DNA from: JAWSVE01 sp033852115
GTDB lineage: Bacteria > Pseudomonadota > Gammaproteobacteria > Pseudomonadales > Cellvibrionaceae
NCBI GenBank assembly: GCA_033852115.1
Contig: JAWSVE010000006.1
Location: forward strand, 186,001 to 250,000
Reading direction: 5' to 3'
DNA length: 64,000 nt
The notes under the pieces are model-generated. The model did not search any database and had not been told where the DNA came from. It saw only the letters and a list, made by a program, of their open reading frames with translations. Shown piece by piece: positions 54,396 through 63,227 of this stretch. Position 1 is the stretch's first letter. Each line of letters starts with the position of its first letter. A program made the translations under genes and the position numbers.

Positions 54396-55566
54396 ATTCG
54401 ACGCAATTCGCGCCGTTATTTGTGCTATCTATGTACTGTGCTTTTCTAATTTTTTACAAGCGGCAGTACTACCGGAGGATCGCGCGGATATTCTTTACCA
54501 TGCCTACGATGGTGGAGGTGCAGACATTAACGGCCCCTATGTGCTAGTCAGAAAAGGGGTTAGCGAATCCGTTTCAGTCTATGGGCATTACTATGTCGAT
54601 ATGGTCTCAAGCGCTACAATTGATGTAGAAGTGCAAGGCGCAAGCCGCTATGAAGAAGAGCGGACTGAGTACAGTCTCGGCATGGACTATTTGCATAACC
54701 GTAGCATTCTTAGCATTGGTTTTACCAATAGCTCTGAGAATGATTATGAAGCCGATACATATAGTATTGGTATCAGCCAAGATGTTTTCGGTGATTTAAC
54801 CAATATATCGTTCGGTTTTGTATACGGCTCAAACTGGATAGGTAAAAATACCGGCGGTGAAGAGGGTGTTGTCGAGGTTGGAACAAATACAGCGCGTCGA
54901 TACAAACTGGGCGTTTCACAAATTCTTACAAAGGATTTAATCGTCGCTGTCAATTATGAAACTGCTATTGATGAAGGCTTTCTCAACAACCCATACAGAC
55001 AAGTTAGGGCACTGACAGCCCCATTCAACCCTTCTTCCCAGATCCTTGATGAACCTGAGATATATCCCAATACTCGCAACAGCGATGCACTATCATTAAA
55101 AGCTCGCTATTTTCTGCCCTATCGCGCTGCGCTTGGTGCAGAATATAGAACTTACAGCGATAGCTGGGACATTCAATCGCAAATGCTTGAAATCAAGTAT
55201 GCTCACCCATTGCCTAATTGGGGCATCAAGCTAGAAGGAAAGTACCGAGGGTATAGCCAAACAGCTGCAAGCTTTTATAGTGATTTATTTCAGTATCAGA
55301 ATATCGATCTCGTTGAATTTCGTGCGCGAGACAAAGAAATGAGTGAAATGAATTCACAAACCATTGGAATTGGAATTAGCTACGAATTCAAACCCAGTTG
55401 GCTTCCCTATTTTGATAAAACAACGCTTAATTTTTATTGGGATTATATCCAATTCGATTATGACAACTTCCGAGACGCACGAGTAAGTACGCCTATTGCA
55501 GGGGAAGAGCCTCTTTACTCTTTCGATGCTAATGTCTACAGACTATTCTGGTCTTTCTGGTACTAG
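54382..55566 (+). CDS. DUF3570 outer-membrane-type protein
   Basis: 394 residues from GTG 54382, 14 bases inside the DUF4266 gene, with AGGGGGCGG upstream. The signal peptide ends near NFLQAAV. DUF3570 hallmarks: ILYHAYDGGGADINGP, then long runs of amphipathic strands (SVSVYGHYYVDMVSS, RRYKLGVSQILTKDL) and an aromatic C-terminus (LFWSFWY), so a large barrel of about 16-20 strands is likely. Partner of the DUF4266 lipoprotein and TlpA by tight overlap. Known only as a conserved module; role unknown. Confidence 0.88.
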   Translation: MVAIRFDAIRAVICAIYVLCFSNFLQAAVLPEDRADILYHAYDGGGADINGPYVLVRKGVSESVSVYGHYYVDMVSSATIDVEVQGASRYEEERTEYSLGMDYLHNRSILSIGFTNSSENDYEADTYSIGISQDVFGDLTNISFGFVYGSNWIGKNTGGEEGVVEVGTNTARRYKLGVSQILTKDLIVAVNYETAIDEGFLNNPYRQVRALTAPFNPSSQILDEPEIYPNTRNSDALSLKARYFLPYRAALGAEYRTYSDSWDIQSQMLEIKYAHPLPNWGIKLEGKYRGYSQTAASFYSDLFQYQNIDLVEFRARDKEMSEMNSQTIGIGISYEFKPSWLPYFDKTTLNFYWDYIQFDYDNFRDARVSTPIAGEEPLYSFDANVYRLFWSFWY

Positions 55567-55574
55567 CTCTCTTT

Positions 55575-55596
55575 GGGGCTGACCTCTCCCAGCCCC
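55575..55596 (+). terminator. Hairpin after the DUF3570 gene
   Basis: GGGGCTG (55575-55581) and CAGCCCC (55590-55596), 8-base loop, no T tract. May be a weak terminator or an mRNA structure before the next gene. Confidence 0.4.
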
Positions 55597-55656
55597 GCCG
55601 CTTCCACTCTCTTTGTTACCCCTTATTTTATTTTCTGTAATATTCAAGGAGGCACT

Positions 55657-56025
55657 ATGCTGGGCACATTCTGGGAAATCTTCCAATATAAGAAAATTAG
55701 CGAGGCAGGTTATCGAGCCGAAAAATCTGAAGTGATGTCCCATGCAAATCTAGAAGGCATCACCCACCTTCGCAATCAAATAGACACATTGGTTCTTGCC
55801 AACCAGGCGATGTGGGAAATAGTAAGTGAAAAACATGGGCTAACAGAGCATCACTTACTAACAAAAATGAATGAAATAGATCTTCGGGATGGGAAGCTTG
55901 ATGGCAAGCTGGTGAAGACACATCTGACCACCTGCCCTGACTGCAACCGACAAATATCAAAGCAACGTGCTAATTGTTATTGGTGCGGCGCCAAAGTAGC
56001 AATAAGCAGCCCTTTCGCGCCATAA
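55657..56025 (+). CDS. Zinc-ribbon protein of unknown function
   Basis: 122 residues from ATG 55657, with a perfect AAGGAGG six bases upstream. The N-terminal 80 residues are helical (FQYKKISEAGYRAEKSEVMS); the C-terminus is a zinc ribbon with CPDCNRQIS and CYWCG, four Cys in the usual spacing. No signal peptide, so cytoplasmic. It lies between the DUF3570 gene and a bidirectional terminator. The family is unknown to me. Confidence 0.8.
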   Translation: MLGTFWEIFQYKKISEAGYRAEKSEVMSHANLEGITHLRNQIDTLVLANQAMWEIVSEKHGLTEHHLLTKMNEIDLRDGKLDGKLVKTHLTTCPDCNRQISKQRANCYWCGAKVAISSPFAP

Positions 56026-56054
56026 AAAAACCCAGCCTAGGCTGGGTTAAAAAT
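56024..56054. terminator. Bidirectional intrinsic terminator
   Basis: AACCCAGCCTAGGCTGGGTT (56029-56048) is a perfect palindrome flanked by A and T/A runs, between two convergent genes. It should end both the plus-strand operon and the minus-strand TolQR/AgmX operon. Confidence 0.85.
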
Positions 56055-56093
56055 AACTATTATCTATGTGACTGACTAAAATCTAGAAAACAG

Positions 56094-57044
56094 TTAGTAA
56101 GGTAAGAAGTTAAACGTGTAGTTCACGATTGTTTTCGCTTTGTTTGTAGCCTCAAAAGAGATCAAACGTATGCGCGACAATATGCGTGACTCCAAACTTG
56201 GGTCGTTAAGCTGACTGGAGATAATCGAGACAGCTGATATTTGACCGGTAGCTTCGATGGTAATTTTCACCACCACCTCACCTTGCAAGCCGGGGTTTCG
56301 ACGTAAGGCTCTATGGTAAATTGCAAATATTGCATCTTTGTTACGATCCATAATTTGACGAATTTCTTCGTCACTACGTACCGTTCCACCTCCGGATGAC
56401 GCTGAGCCTTCGTTACCTTTACCAGTTCGAGAAGCTAGCTCACTATCCACAACCGTGGTTTCACGACCACTTAACGCAACACCACCGGTATCACGGCTAA
56501 GGGCTGCGGTATTCACTCCACCACTAGTAGATTTTGCTCCACTGGTAATAACTGAACGATCGACTTTTGCCGCATCAGCTTTGCCGCGTGTCAATTTGCC
56601 TGTATTTACCTTAGCCATATCCAGCGACTCGCGCATATCCGCTAAGTCATCCTTGAATTGCAACAAGCCACTTTTCGCTGCCTTTTCTTTAGCTTCCACA
56701 ATTTTCGCTGGTTGTGGTTCAGGCTTTTTCGGCTCAGGTTTTTTCTCTACGGGCTTAGGCTTTTCTTCAACCGGCTTTGGCTTCTCTTCCTCTTTGGGTT
56801 TAGGTGGAGGAGGTGGCGGTGGCGGCTTAGGAATTTCCTTTTTCTCTAAAACGACTCTTGCTAACGCTGGCGGCAAGGTTTCACGTTCTTCCCGCGTAAG
56901 CTCAGGGACAGGAATAAACGGAATCGCTATAGCGACCACCAAGAAAATACCAACCGCAACTTTGAGGTATTTTTTAAACCGGTTATCTTCATCAATCGAT
57001 GAATACCAGGGTAACTGTAAATTGGGGGCTTGTAGTATTAGCAT
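56094..57044 (-). CDS. AgmX/PglI-domain TonB-like protein
   Basis: 316 residues. One membrane segment near the N-terminus (about 28-48, VAVGIFLVVAIAIPFIPVPE), a Pro/Lys-rich stretch (about 70-112) that can span the periplasm, a Gly/Ser-rich middle (about 150-210) and the C-terminal AgmX/PglI domain (about 220-316, IRQIMDRNKDAIFAIYHRAL and LQGEVVVKITIEATGQIS). This is the design of TonB-like energy transducers; the domain is named from the Myxococcus motility protein AgmX (GltJ). It starts at the base after the second ExbD gene ends. Works with the TolQ/TolR-like proteins upstream. Confidence 0.9.
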   Translation of the reverse strand: MLILQAPNLQLPWYSSIDEDNRFKKYLKVAVGIFLVVAIAIPFIPVPELTREERETLPPALARVVLEKKEIPKPPPPPPPPKPKEEEKPKPVEEKPKPVEKKPEPKKPEPQPAKIVEAKEKAAKSGLLQFKDDLADMRESLDMAKVNTGKLTRGKADAAKVDRSVITSGAKSTSGGVNTAALSRDTGGVALSGRETTVVDSELASRTGKGNEGSASSGGGTVRSDEEIRQIMDRNKDAIFAIYHRALRRNPGLQGEVVVKITIEATGQISAVSIISSQLNDPSLESRILSRIRLISFEATNKAKTIVNYTFNFLPY

Positions 57045-57602
57045 CTATTCCCCCACATTAATCGCAGCAAGATCTTCGGTACTAGCGGCGTTTGCATCAA
57101 CGGGTTCTTTACCCACTTTGCTGACGGCCAGCGAGATGTTGCGATATTCATTGGTTGCACAGGTCGTCATGATTTTTTTCAGGACGGTGTAGGGGACCTC
57201 TTTGTCACCCATGATGGTAATTGGGCGACCTTGTTGCTGCTTGTCTTCCGGAAGAGGACCAGCGCGCTCCGCCTGGTACTTTAGCTCTTTAGTTAAGCCG
57301 GGAATATCGTTCTCTTCACTGGACGTGATTTCGGCAATAGTAGCCACAGCGCGACCAGCCACCACAATGTTTTCCTGGCTGACCGTAACAACAAGTGTGG
57401 TATCAGGGCGTTGTTCAGAGATCGATTGTGGTAACTCAATGGATTTGTTGGTTTGCAATATTTCCACATCCGACGAGTTAACCAGCAAGAAGAAAACCAG
57501 AATGGTAAAAATATCCATCAATGACACGAGGTTTAACTTCGACTGGTTTTTCGAGCGTTTGTGATGTCGCTCCATTCGGCGTGCACGCATTGACTGCTTC
57601 AT
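57045..57602 (-). CDS. ExbD/TolR-like protein, Asp-bearing
   Basis: 185 residues: basic N-terminus, one membrane helix LVSLMDIFTILVFFLLVNS with Asp30 at the position of the proton-carrying Asp of ExbD/TolR, then a periplasmic domain (LVVTVSQENIVVAGRAVATI). Second of two such genes; start overlaps the stop of the first (ATGA), and the AgmX-like gene follows with no gap. It should form, with the TolQ-like protein, a proton-driven channel. Asp retained, so it is probably the active proton subunit (inference). Confidence 0.9.
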   Translation of the reverse strand: MKQSMRARRMERHHKRSKNQSKLNLVSLMDIFTILVFFLLVNSSDVEILQTNKSIELPQSISEQRPDTTLVVTVSQENIVVAGRAVATIAEITSSEENDIPGLTKELKYQAERAGPLPEDKQQQGRPITIMGDKEVPYTVLKKIMTTCATNEYRNISLAVSKVGKEPVDANAASTEDLAAINVGE

Positions 57603-58135
57603 TGTGCACCTCCTACTGCGGCGACTTCATCGCTCACTGGCGCATCACCTAACGAGACTTCCGGAAATAACTCAGCTTCCACAACATTGGCGGCGACAAC
57701 CGCTTGGAACGAGCGGACGGTGTCCATCACACTAATCAATGTTTGGTAGTCGGTATCGGGTTGGGAGAGTACGAGAATATCTTTTTTATCGATGCCAGCT
57801 TCACGTAATTGACGTTTCAGCTCTTGCAATACAACTGACAAAAATTTGTAGTCGTACTCACCATCCTTTTTCTCGATACGTTTTAGGTGCGTACCCGCTG
57901 GATAGTTTAAGTTCATGTAGTCAGGTGTAATCACCAACTCCAATTGCTTTTCCTGTTCTTCCTGCGCCGATTCGGGGGAGGCGGCCCCATCGGGCAGTTT
58001 CAGGTCAAGCACGGTGATGTGCGAAAACACCATACTCATCAACAGTACTGGCACTAATACGATCATGAGATTCATGAACGAGGTAATGTCCAGTTCTTTG
58101 ACTTCGGTGTACTTGTGGCGATTCATGCGTCTCAT
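57599..58135 (-). CDS. ExbD/TolR-like protein with Asn at the proton site
   Basis: 178 residues with a basic/polar N-terminus, one membrane helix and a periplasmic domain (YKFLSVVLQELKRQLREAGI). In the helix, SFMNLMIVLVPVLLMSM aligns with the ExbD pattern x-F-I-D-V-M-L-V-L-L, so residue 22 is Asn where the Asp normally stands; Asp16 lies just outside. It therefore probably cannot carry a proton in the usual way. It follows the TolQ-like gene by 106 bases. Compare AglRQS of Myxococcus, which also has one TolQ and two TolR types. Confidence 0.88.
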   Translation of the reverse strand: MRRMNRHKYTEVKELDITSFMNLMIVLVPVLLMSMVFSHITVLDLKLPDGAASPESAQEEQEKQLELVITPDYMNLNYPAGTHLKRIEKKDGEYDYKFLSVVLQELKRQLREAGIDKKDILVLSQPDTDYQTLISVMDTVRSFQAVVAANVVEAELFPEVSLGDAPVSDEVAAVGGAQ

Positions 58136-58241
58136 GAGTAAACCTATAAAATCGTCGCGATTTGGGTGCGCTTACCTTCGCAAGGCTTGTCTCTTTCAAG
58201 CAAGAGAAGTCGGCACCTCGGCTTTTAAAATGACGGTTTGC

Positions 58242-58904
58242 TTAGTCGTTTTGGCGTGTTTTGCTCGCCATCGCTTTTGCGCTAGACATCATGTTCAAGC
58301 ATTTAACACCAGCCATTTCCAAGCTATCGACAATTTCCATTGTTTTGGTCTGCAATAACGAATGGAAAATCAGTAATGGAATCGCCGACATCAAACCGAA
58401 TGCCGTAGTGTTCATCGCTACCGAAATACTTTTTGATAGGAGTGACGCTTTTTCAGTAGGGTCCGCATCCGCTACCGCAGTAAATGCCGCAATCAAACCG
58501 ATAATCGTACCCAGCAAGCCCAGTAGCGTCGCGATGTTAGCTAATGTCGCTAAATAGTTGGTGCGCTTTTCGAGACGTGGCGTCGCTTCCATAACGCCTT
58601 CTTCCATCGCTAATTCGATGTCATCACGACGCTGTGAACTGTCCATACGTGCAACACCCGCCGCAATCATACGCACCACCGGTGCATTAGAGCTGCGTGC
58701 GACCTCAAGTACACCGCGGTAGTCGCGCTTTTGTAACAACGGCATAACACGCTCAAAGCCGCGACGATTAGCACCTTTGGCGTAAGTTAGAAATAACCAG
58801 CGCTCGATGACTACGGCTAAACCGATAACCAACACAATGGCGATGGGGTACATGAAAGCGCCGCCGTCTTGAAAGAACCGAAGAATGGTATTGATAACGC
58901 TCAT
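58242..58904 (-). CDS. MotA/TolQ/ExbB proton-channel protein
   Basis: 220 residues from ATG 58904 (GGAGGC upstream; TTG 58919 rejected). Three membrane segments: about 18-38, 115-140 and 150-175. The second and third carry the family hallmarks ATLLGLLGTIIGLIAAF and TTAFGLMSAIPLLIFH. The N-terminus FQDGGAFMYPIAIVLVIG is TolQ-like. Forms the inner-membrane pentamer that surrounds ExbD/TolR dimers and converts proton flow to mechanical work. First gene of the four-gene TolQ-TolR-TolR-AgmX set. Confidence 0.93.
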   Translation of the reverse strand: MSVINTILRFFQDGGAFMYPIAIVLVIGLAVVIERWLFLTYAKGANRRGFERVMPLLQKRDYRGVLEVARSSNAPVVRMIAAGVARMDSSQRRDDIELAMEEGVMEATPRLEKRTNYLATLANIATLLGLLGTIIGLIAAFTAVADADPTEKASLLSKSISVAMNTTAFGLMSAIPLLIFHSLLQTKTMEIVDSLEMAGVKCLNMMSSAKAMASKTRQND

Positions 58905-59293
58905 TAATTTTGCCTCCAAAAATTAACATGATTAATACAACCTTAGACGATGGCCCAAGGTAGTAGTCAAAGATCCTAGGGGAGCCGTGTGAAAGCTCGT
59001 CTTCCTCTACGATGTTCGAAACTGGCCTACTCAAAGCAACCGTCTTTGGTTGCTGCGATGGTTGCGTCAATATTGCGACAACGCGTTGCTATTGGCAGGC
59101 TGGTAGATTATCTACTTTGCGCATATTTTTTGATCAAAACTACTTCAAAAAACGGCACTAAGTTATTGTCTTCTCTTAAGATATTCAATTCTTGTGCCCA
59201 TCTCATGACTCGTGTGGGCACAGTTCTCAAAAAAAGAAACTAAAGGTGTGAAGTGTGAACTAAGCGGCAAAAGGTCAGGCGATCATAACGCCA
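58905..59293. other. Intergenic region between the small secreted protein and the TolQ-like gene
   Basis: 389 bases, A/T-rich, no gene. Contains an inverted repeat TGTGCCCA (59193-59200)/TGGGCACA (59215-59222) with a 14-base loop and no T tract. It may hold a promoter for the TolQ set, separating it from the TPR genes. Confidence 0.45.
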
Positions 59294-59593
59294 TTACTTC
59301 GACTTTTTTTTGGTTTTTTTCTCGAGGTTTTCCATGTAAGACAGCTCGCGCTGCAGCTCTATTTTCTCAATATGGCCAAAAACCAGGTTGACCTGGCTTT
59401 GAATGGTCGATTCTTCAAGCTCAGAGTCGTTGACAGAGCGCCAAGGCACTATGTAAAGCACACGTGGTTGCTCCTGGTTACCTGTAATCGTCGTACTCAG
59501 TGACACGGTGTTGTCTTGCGCTAAAGATGGCATCACAACAGCCAGCAGCGCAGCGAAAAAAGCGCCCAAAATTGTCAGCTTTTGCCACTTCAT
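59294..59593 (-). CDS. Small secreted protein of unknown function
   Basis: 99 residues from ATG 59593, with AAGGAG six bases upstream. Signal peptide 1-27 (ends PSLAQ). The mature part has two strands (VLYIVPWRSVNDSE) and ends with a basic helical tail (ENLEKKTKKKSK). It sits 18 bases after the 231-residue TPR lipoprotein gene on the same strand, so it is likely part of the same envelope operon. Family unknown to me. Confidence 0.78.
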   Translation of the reverse strand: MKWQKLTILGAFFAALLAVVMPSLAQDNTVSLSTTITGNQEQPRVLYIVPWRSVNDSELEESTIQSQVNLVFGHIEKIELQRELSYMENLEKKTKKKSK

Positions 59594-59611
59594 GATGACT
59601 CCTTGCATTGG

Positions 59612-60307
59612 TTAAGGCTCAACAGGTACACGGCGTTTGAGGTCGATAATCCACCCAGCGACTTGCCTATCTGGCTCAGGCTGTTGCAAGTACTGGTAGA
59701 TTTCAAAGTGCTCAAGGGCTTGCTGCCACTTACCTAAATATAGGTCGTAAAGAATTCCAAGGTTTTTGTGGCTCGCTGCGTGTTTCGGCCAGACTTGAAT
59801 CGCTTGCAGGTAATATCCCTCTGCATCAGCAAATCGGCCTTGCTCTCGCAACAATAGCGCCAGTTGATTATAGGCAGCCAAGTTGGCGGCGTTGGCGGCT
59901 ATCGCGCCTTGATAAGCCACCTCAGCGTCACTGTATTTGTCTTGTGCTTTGTATACTTTACCCAACTGTAAAAACGGTCCAGAGAGCGCCGGGTAGTTCA
60001 CCGTTAACTCTTGAAGTAGCACTTCGGCTCGCACCCAATCCTGGTCCTCAATGGCAGCTTTAGCAGCCACAAATGATGATCGAGCAGCACCGGGAACGTC
60101 AATCTCCTGGGCCAGATAGGGATCTTGATCCGGCGCTGTTAAATCCAAACCGGCGGGTGCATCAGCAATCATTCCCTCGGTGAGGTCGACAGGTGCTTCA
60201 TCTCGCGATACCTTTTTCGGCGTACCGCTGCACGCAGCGAGTAATAAAACGCTACTCAAAACCAGTGCCGTATTCAGTCGAGTCGATTTAATGGATAGCA
60301 TCGTCAT
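59612..60307 (-). CDS. TPR lipoprotein
   Basis: 231 residues. Lipoprotein signal, LLAAC with Cys26. After an acidic linker, three to four TPR units from about residue 75 to 200: LLQELTVNYPALSGPFLQLG, AAYNQLALLLREQGRFADAE, HAASHKNLGILYDLYLGKWQ. It is a protein-binding scaffold on the outer membrane's inner face. The start codon lies 20 bases inside the end of the 979-residue TPR gene, so the two are translationally coupled. Confidence 0.9.
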   Translation of the reverse strand: MTMLSIKSTRLNTALVLSSVLLLAACSGTPKKVSRDEAPVDLTEGMIADAPAGLDLTAPDQDPYLAQEIDVPGAARSSFVAAKAAIEDQDWVRAEVLLQELTVNYPALSGPFLQLGKVYKAQDKYSDAEVAYQGAIAANAANLAAYNQLALLLREQGRFADAEGYYLQAIQVWPKHAASHKNLGILYDLYLGKWQQALEHFEIYQYLQQPEPDRQVAGWIIDLKRRVPVEP

Positions 60308-63227
60308 ACTCCACCACGGTTTCTTTTTTGTTGTAGCGTGCCGGTAATAATTTCGCGAGCGCGGCGAAGCTATCTTTCACCCAATTATCGTACACGCCAT
60401 CCCAGCTGCGCTGGGCATTGGCTTCATGGATTTCAATCGCCTGCTCTTCAAATGGGTAAGCTTGCTCTTCTAACAATATCGTGTACTGCTCTAGCGCTAG
60501 CTCATCGAGGTCTTTTGGCCTTTCAGAATTTAAAAGATCCTGACTTAATTGCACATAAATCTGGCCAATACGGTAATTAGCCTGGGTTGCAAAATCCGCA
60601 ACACCATATTCAATCAAGGTTTCGTAAGATTTCAGCGCGCGGTCTAAGGCTGTACGCTTACGATCAAGACTTTTCTTCAAGGGCAAGTTAAGCGGAATCG
60701 AAACAAATGTTTGATACAACTCATCTGACTTCTCGTTGTGCGCTTCCGCAGCCAAGTAACGAGAGCGGTCGGTACGCGCTGCACCGGCTCTAGCATCGGC
60801 TTTGATAATTTCGTTCTGCCAGTAGCGTCGTTTGCCCATATCACCGGTTTTGCCATAAAGCTCAACCAGCTTGTACTGCGCTTCAATCATTTGTGGGAAA
60901 GGTTCGCGATAGTTATTCGCGTAATCCCGGTATGCGAGTATCGCATTGTTTAAATTGCCGCTTTGCTCATACAATTCCGCCGCCAAAAACTTCGATTGGC
61001 GCCGCACATCCGGGTCACTGTCGTTTTGCGCCATCACGCTCAATTCATTTGCCGCTGCCTGCCATTGCTCCAACGCCTGATAGATCACCACTAATTTGGG
61101 CGATAAGTTTTTCGCTAACTCGTGAGTTGGGTAATTGTTTCGAAAGCGCACAAGCACCTGTTCTGCTTCGCTCCACCGCTCCAAGTCCATCAGGTAGGTC
61201 GCCGCATCGTATTCAGCACTGATGGCAATGTCAGTACCTGGGGACAATTGGCTAATAGCCAGCAACTGATCAACCGCACCTGCTTTATTCTCTAATGCCA
61301 ATTGCTGCTCAGCCTGTTTAAACATGTTTGCTGCAATGCGATCAATCACTTGTGCACGAGTCGGGCCATCAGCCACAGGTGGAGCGGGCTGACCTGGCTG
61401 AGGAGCTGGCATCATGGCTAGTACTTGTCGGTAGGCATACTCAGATTCCGCGTAGGCTGCTAAATCAAATTGCGCCTGTCCAATCACCAACCATGCCGTT
61501 TTTTGAAGTTTGCCATCGAGCGCAGGCTGCCAAACCGTTAAACGAGTAGCCGCATCAATCGCTCGTACATTTTCACCCTGGGCGAGCAGCTGTTGTGCGC
61601 CTTGTGCCAATACTTTCGGTGCCCGCTCATCATCTGGGTAATAATCGGCAAAGGAAATTGAGCTATTGGTGTGATGAATTTGCCATGCCGCATGCGCTTC
61701 TTGTTTAGCCGGATCGTTGCTACCAGCATTGGCTTCGATGAGTTCATTGAGCGCAAGAATTGCCGAGTAGCCTGCTTCTGCGCCTTGCTTCTCATCGAGA
61801 AATTCATAGGCTACTCGTTCGTAGGCCGCCACAGCGTTGGCTAACTGGCCAGACTCATAATAGGATTCACCCAACAAGAAAACCATGTTTGGTGTTTTTT
61901 CATCTTGAGGGAAGGTTTCGATAAATTCTTCGTAATAGCGCGCTGCGGCCGCGTAATGCTCAACAGATTCTTCTTGGCGCTTTTTCAATTCGCGATTCGA
62001 TAGTTCTTTTTCCGGCGGTTTTGCCGCAGCCTGCGCTTGCGAATGTTCGTATTTAGCCAGCTCTTCAAGGTAGACGTGTAAATAACCTAGTAACGAATCT
62101 TGAATCGCTACTGGTTTACTCGCCCAGAACTGACTGCGAATACCATAATTATTGACGAAGTCTTGTTTAGCAGGCAGCAACAAACTTGGGAAGTCACCTT
62201 CGTCATAAACATCGATGATGCGCGCACTAAATCGTGGGGCATAATCTGAATTAGGAAATTTCTCGACGTAGAAACTGTAAGTATCTGCCGCATCGCGATA
62301 ACGTTTTTTCTCTAAATAAAAGTTACCCAAGCGTTCATAAATCAAATGATTAAACGCACGCTCTTGATCTGCGGGGTAGGTATCGTAAATAGATCGCGCA
62401 CCATCGAGGTATGAGAACGTCAAACTCATTACCCGCAAAGTATCTTCTGCTAGGTTGCGTGATGACTCTTCAAGGTCGCCGATTTCACTTCGTCCCATCA
62501 TTAAATCGTCAAGCACACGCGTAAACGAATCAATGGCATCGACGTACCGGCTGCGCTTGAATTGAGACCACCCCAGCATGTAAGTCGCATTGTTTTGGAA
62601 AGGTGAGCGCTGTTGCGCGTCGGCTACACTGCTATAGAAACTTTCGGCGGCGGCATAATCGTTGGCACTAAATGCGCGCTCTGCCCGTCGAAACTGCGCT
62701 TCCGCAATGTAGGGGGAATCAGGGTATTCCATTGCTAAACGATCAAGAGTTGCCGCAGACTCGTCAACCATGCCTTCTAACGCATAGGCTTTCGACAATT
62801 GGTATAGTAATTTATCTCGACCTGGTCGACCCGCCTGCAACTCAATCAACTCGTTATACATCGAAATTGCATCAGTGAAGTGCTGACCCGGCTCCGTCGC
62901 ATCTAATTGATTTTGTTCGCTACGGATCATTTGTAAACCCGCCAAGCGAATCAAAATTTTTCGACGCACTTCATCATCAGAAGCAACATCGAGCGCGCGA
63001 TGATAATTCTCTTCTATTTCTTCTAGCGCAATCTTAGGGACTTCGACGTCCATATCGGGCATACGCGCAGGCTCTAACTCCGATAAGGTATCGCCTATGT
63101 ATTCATCTTCTGGACCGGCCAACCAACTACAACCACTTAATAAAACACTCGCGGCTATGGCGGTTGCGAGTAGGCTACGTTTTACCGTTAGGCGATGCGA
63201 TGACGGCTGAACATTCAATATTTTCAC
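60288..63227 (-). CDS. Large TPR lipoprotein (979 residues)
   Basis: 979 residues. Lipoprotein signal LLSGC, Cys33. The rest is helical with many TPR-like units (for example AISMYNELIELQAGRPGRDK, LLYQLSKAYALEGMVDESAA, ATYMLGWSQFKRSRYVDAID), several of the CDC27/YbgF-like type with Tyr/Pro at the unit ends. An Ala/Gln/Pro-rich break lies around 400-410 and 605-615. Such proteins act as periplasmic scaffolds; size and partners recall GltE/GltD of the Myxococcus gliding machine. Its start overlaps by four bases the end of the coiled-coil gene upstream (63224). Confidence 0.9.
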   Translation of the reverse strand: MKILNVQPSSHRLTVKRSLLATAIAASVLLSGCSWLAGPEDEYIGDTLSELEPARMPDMDVEVPKIALEEIEENYHRALDVASDDEVRRKILIRLAGLQMIRSEQNQLDATEPGQHFTDAISMYNELIELQAGRPGRDKLLYQLSKAYALEGMVDESAATLDRLAMEYPDSPYIAEAQFRRAERAFSANDYAAAESFYSSVADAQQRSPFQNNATYMLGWSQFKRSRYVDAIDSFTRVLDDLMMGRSEIGDLEESSRNLAEDTLRVMSLTFSYLDGARSIYDTYPADQERAFNHLIYERLGNFYLEKKRYRDAADTYSFYVEKFPNSDYAPRFSARIIDVYDEGDFPSLLLPAKQDFVNNYGIRSQFWASKPVAIQDSLLGYLHVYLEELAKYEHSQAQAAAKPPEKELSNRELKKRQEESVEHYAAAARYYEEFIETFPQDEKTPNMVFLLGESYYESGQLANAVAAYERVAYEFLDEKQGAEAGYSAILALNELIEANAGSNDPAKQEAHAAWQIHHTNSSISFADYYPDDERAPKVLAQGAQQLLAQGENVRAIDAATRLTVWQPALDGKLQKTAWLVIGQAQFDLAAYAESEYAYRQVLAMMPAPQPGQPAPPVADGPTRAQVIDRIAANMFKQAEQQLALENKAGAVDQLLAISQLSPGTDIAISAEYDAATYLMDLERWSEAEQVLVRFRNNYPTHELAKNLSPKLVVIYQALEQWQAAANELSVMAQNDSDPDVRRQSKFLAAELYEQSGNLNNAILAYRDYANNYREPFPQMIEAQYKLVELYGKTGDMGKRRYWQNEIIKADARAGAARTDRSRYLAAEAHNEKSDELYQTFVSIPLNLPLKKSLDRKRTALDRALKSYETLIEYGVADFATQANYRIGQIYVQLSQDLLNSERPKDLDELALEQYTILLEEQAYPFEEQAIEIHEANAQRSWDGVYDNWVKDSFAALAKLLPARYNKKETVVEYDDAIH

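Noticed and set aside
56455..57192. Long plus-strand frame opposite the AgmX-like gene
   Set aside because: Antisense shadow of the Pro/Lys-rich and Gly-rich AgmX-like gene; low-complexity Phe/Gly/Ser sequence without start signals.
58768..59070. ORF on the minus strand upstream of the TolQ-like gene
   Set aside because: It overlaps the TolQ coding region in another frame, has low-quality composition and no ribosome site.
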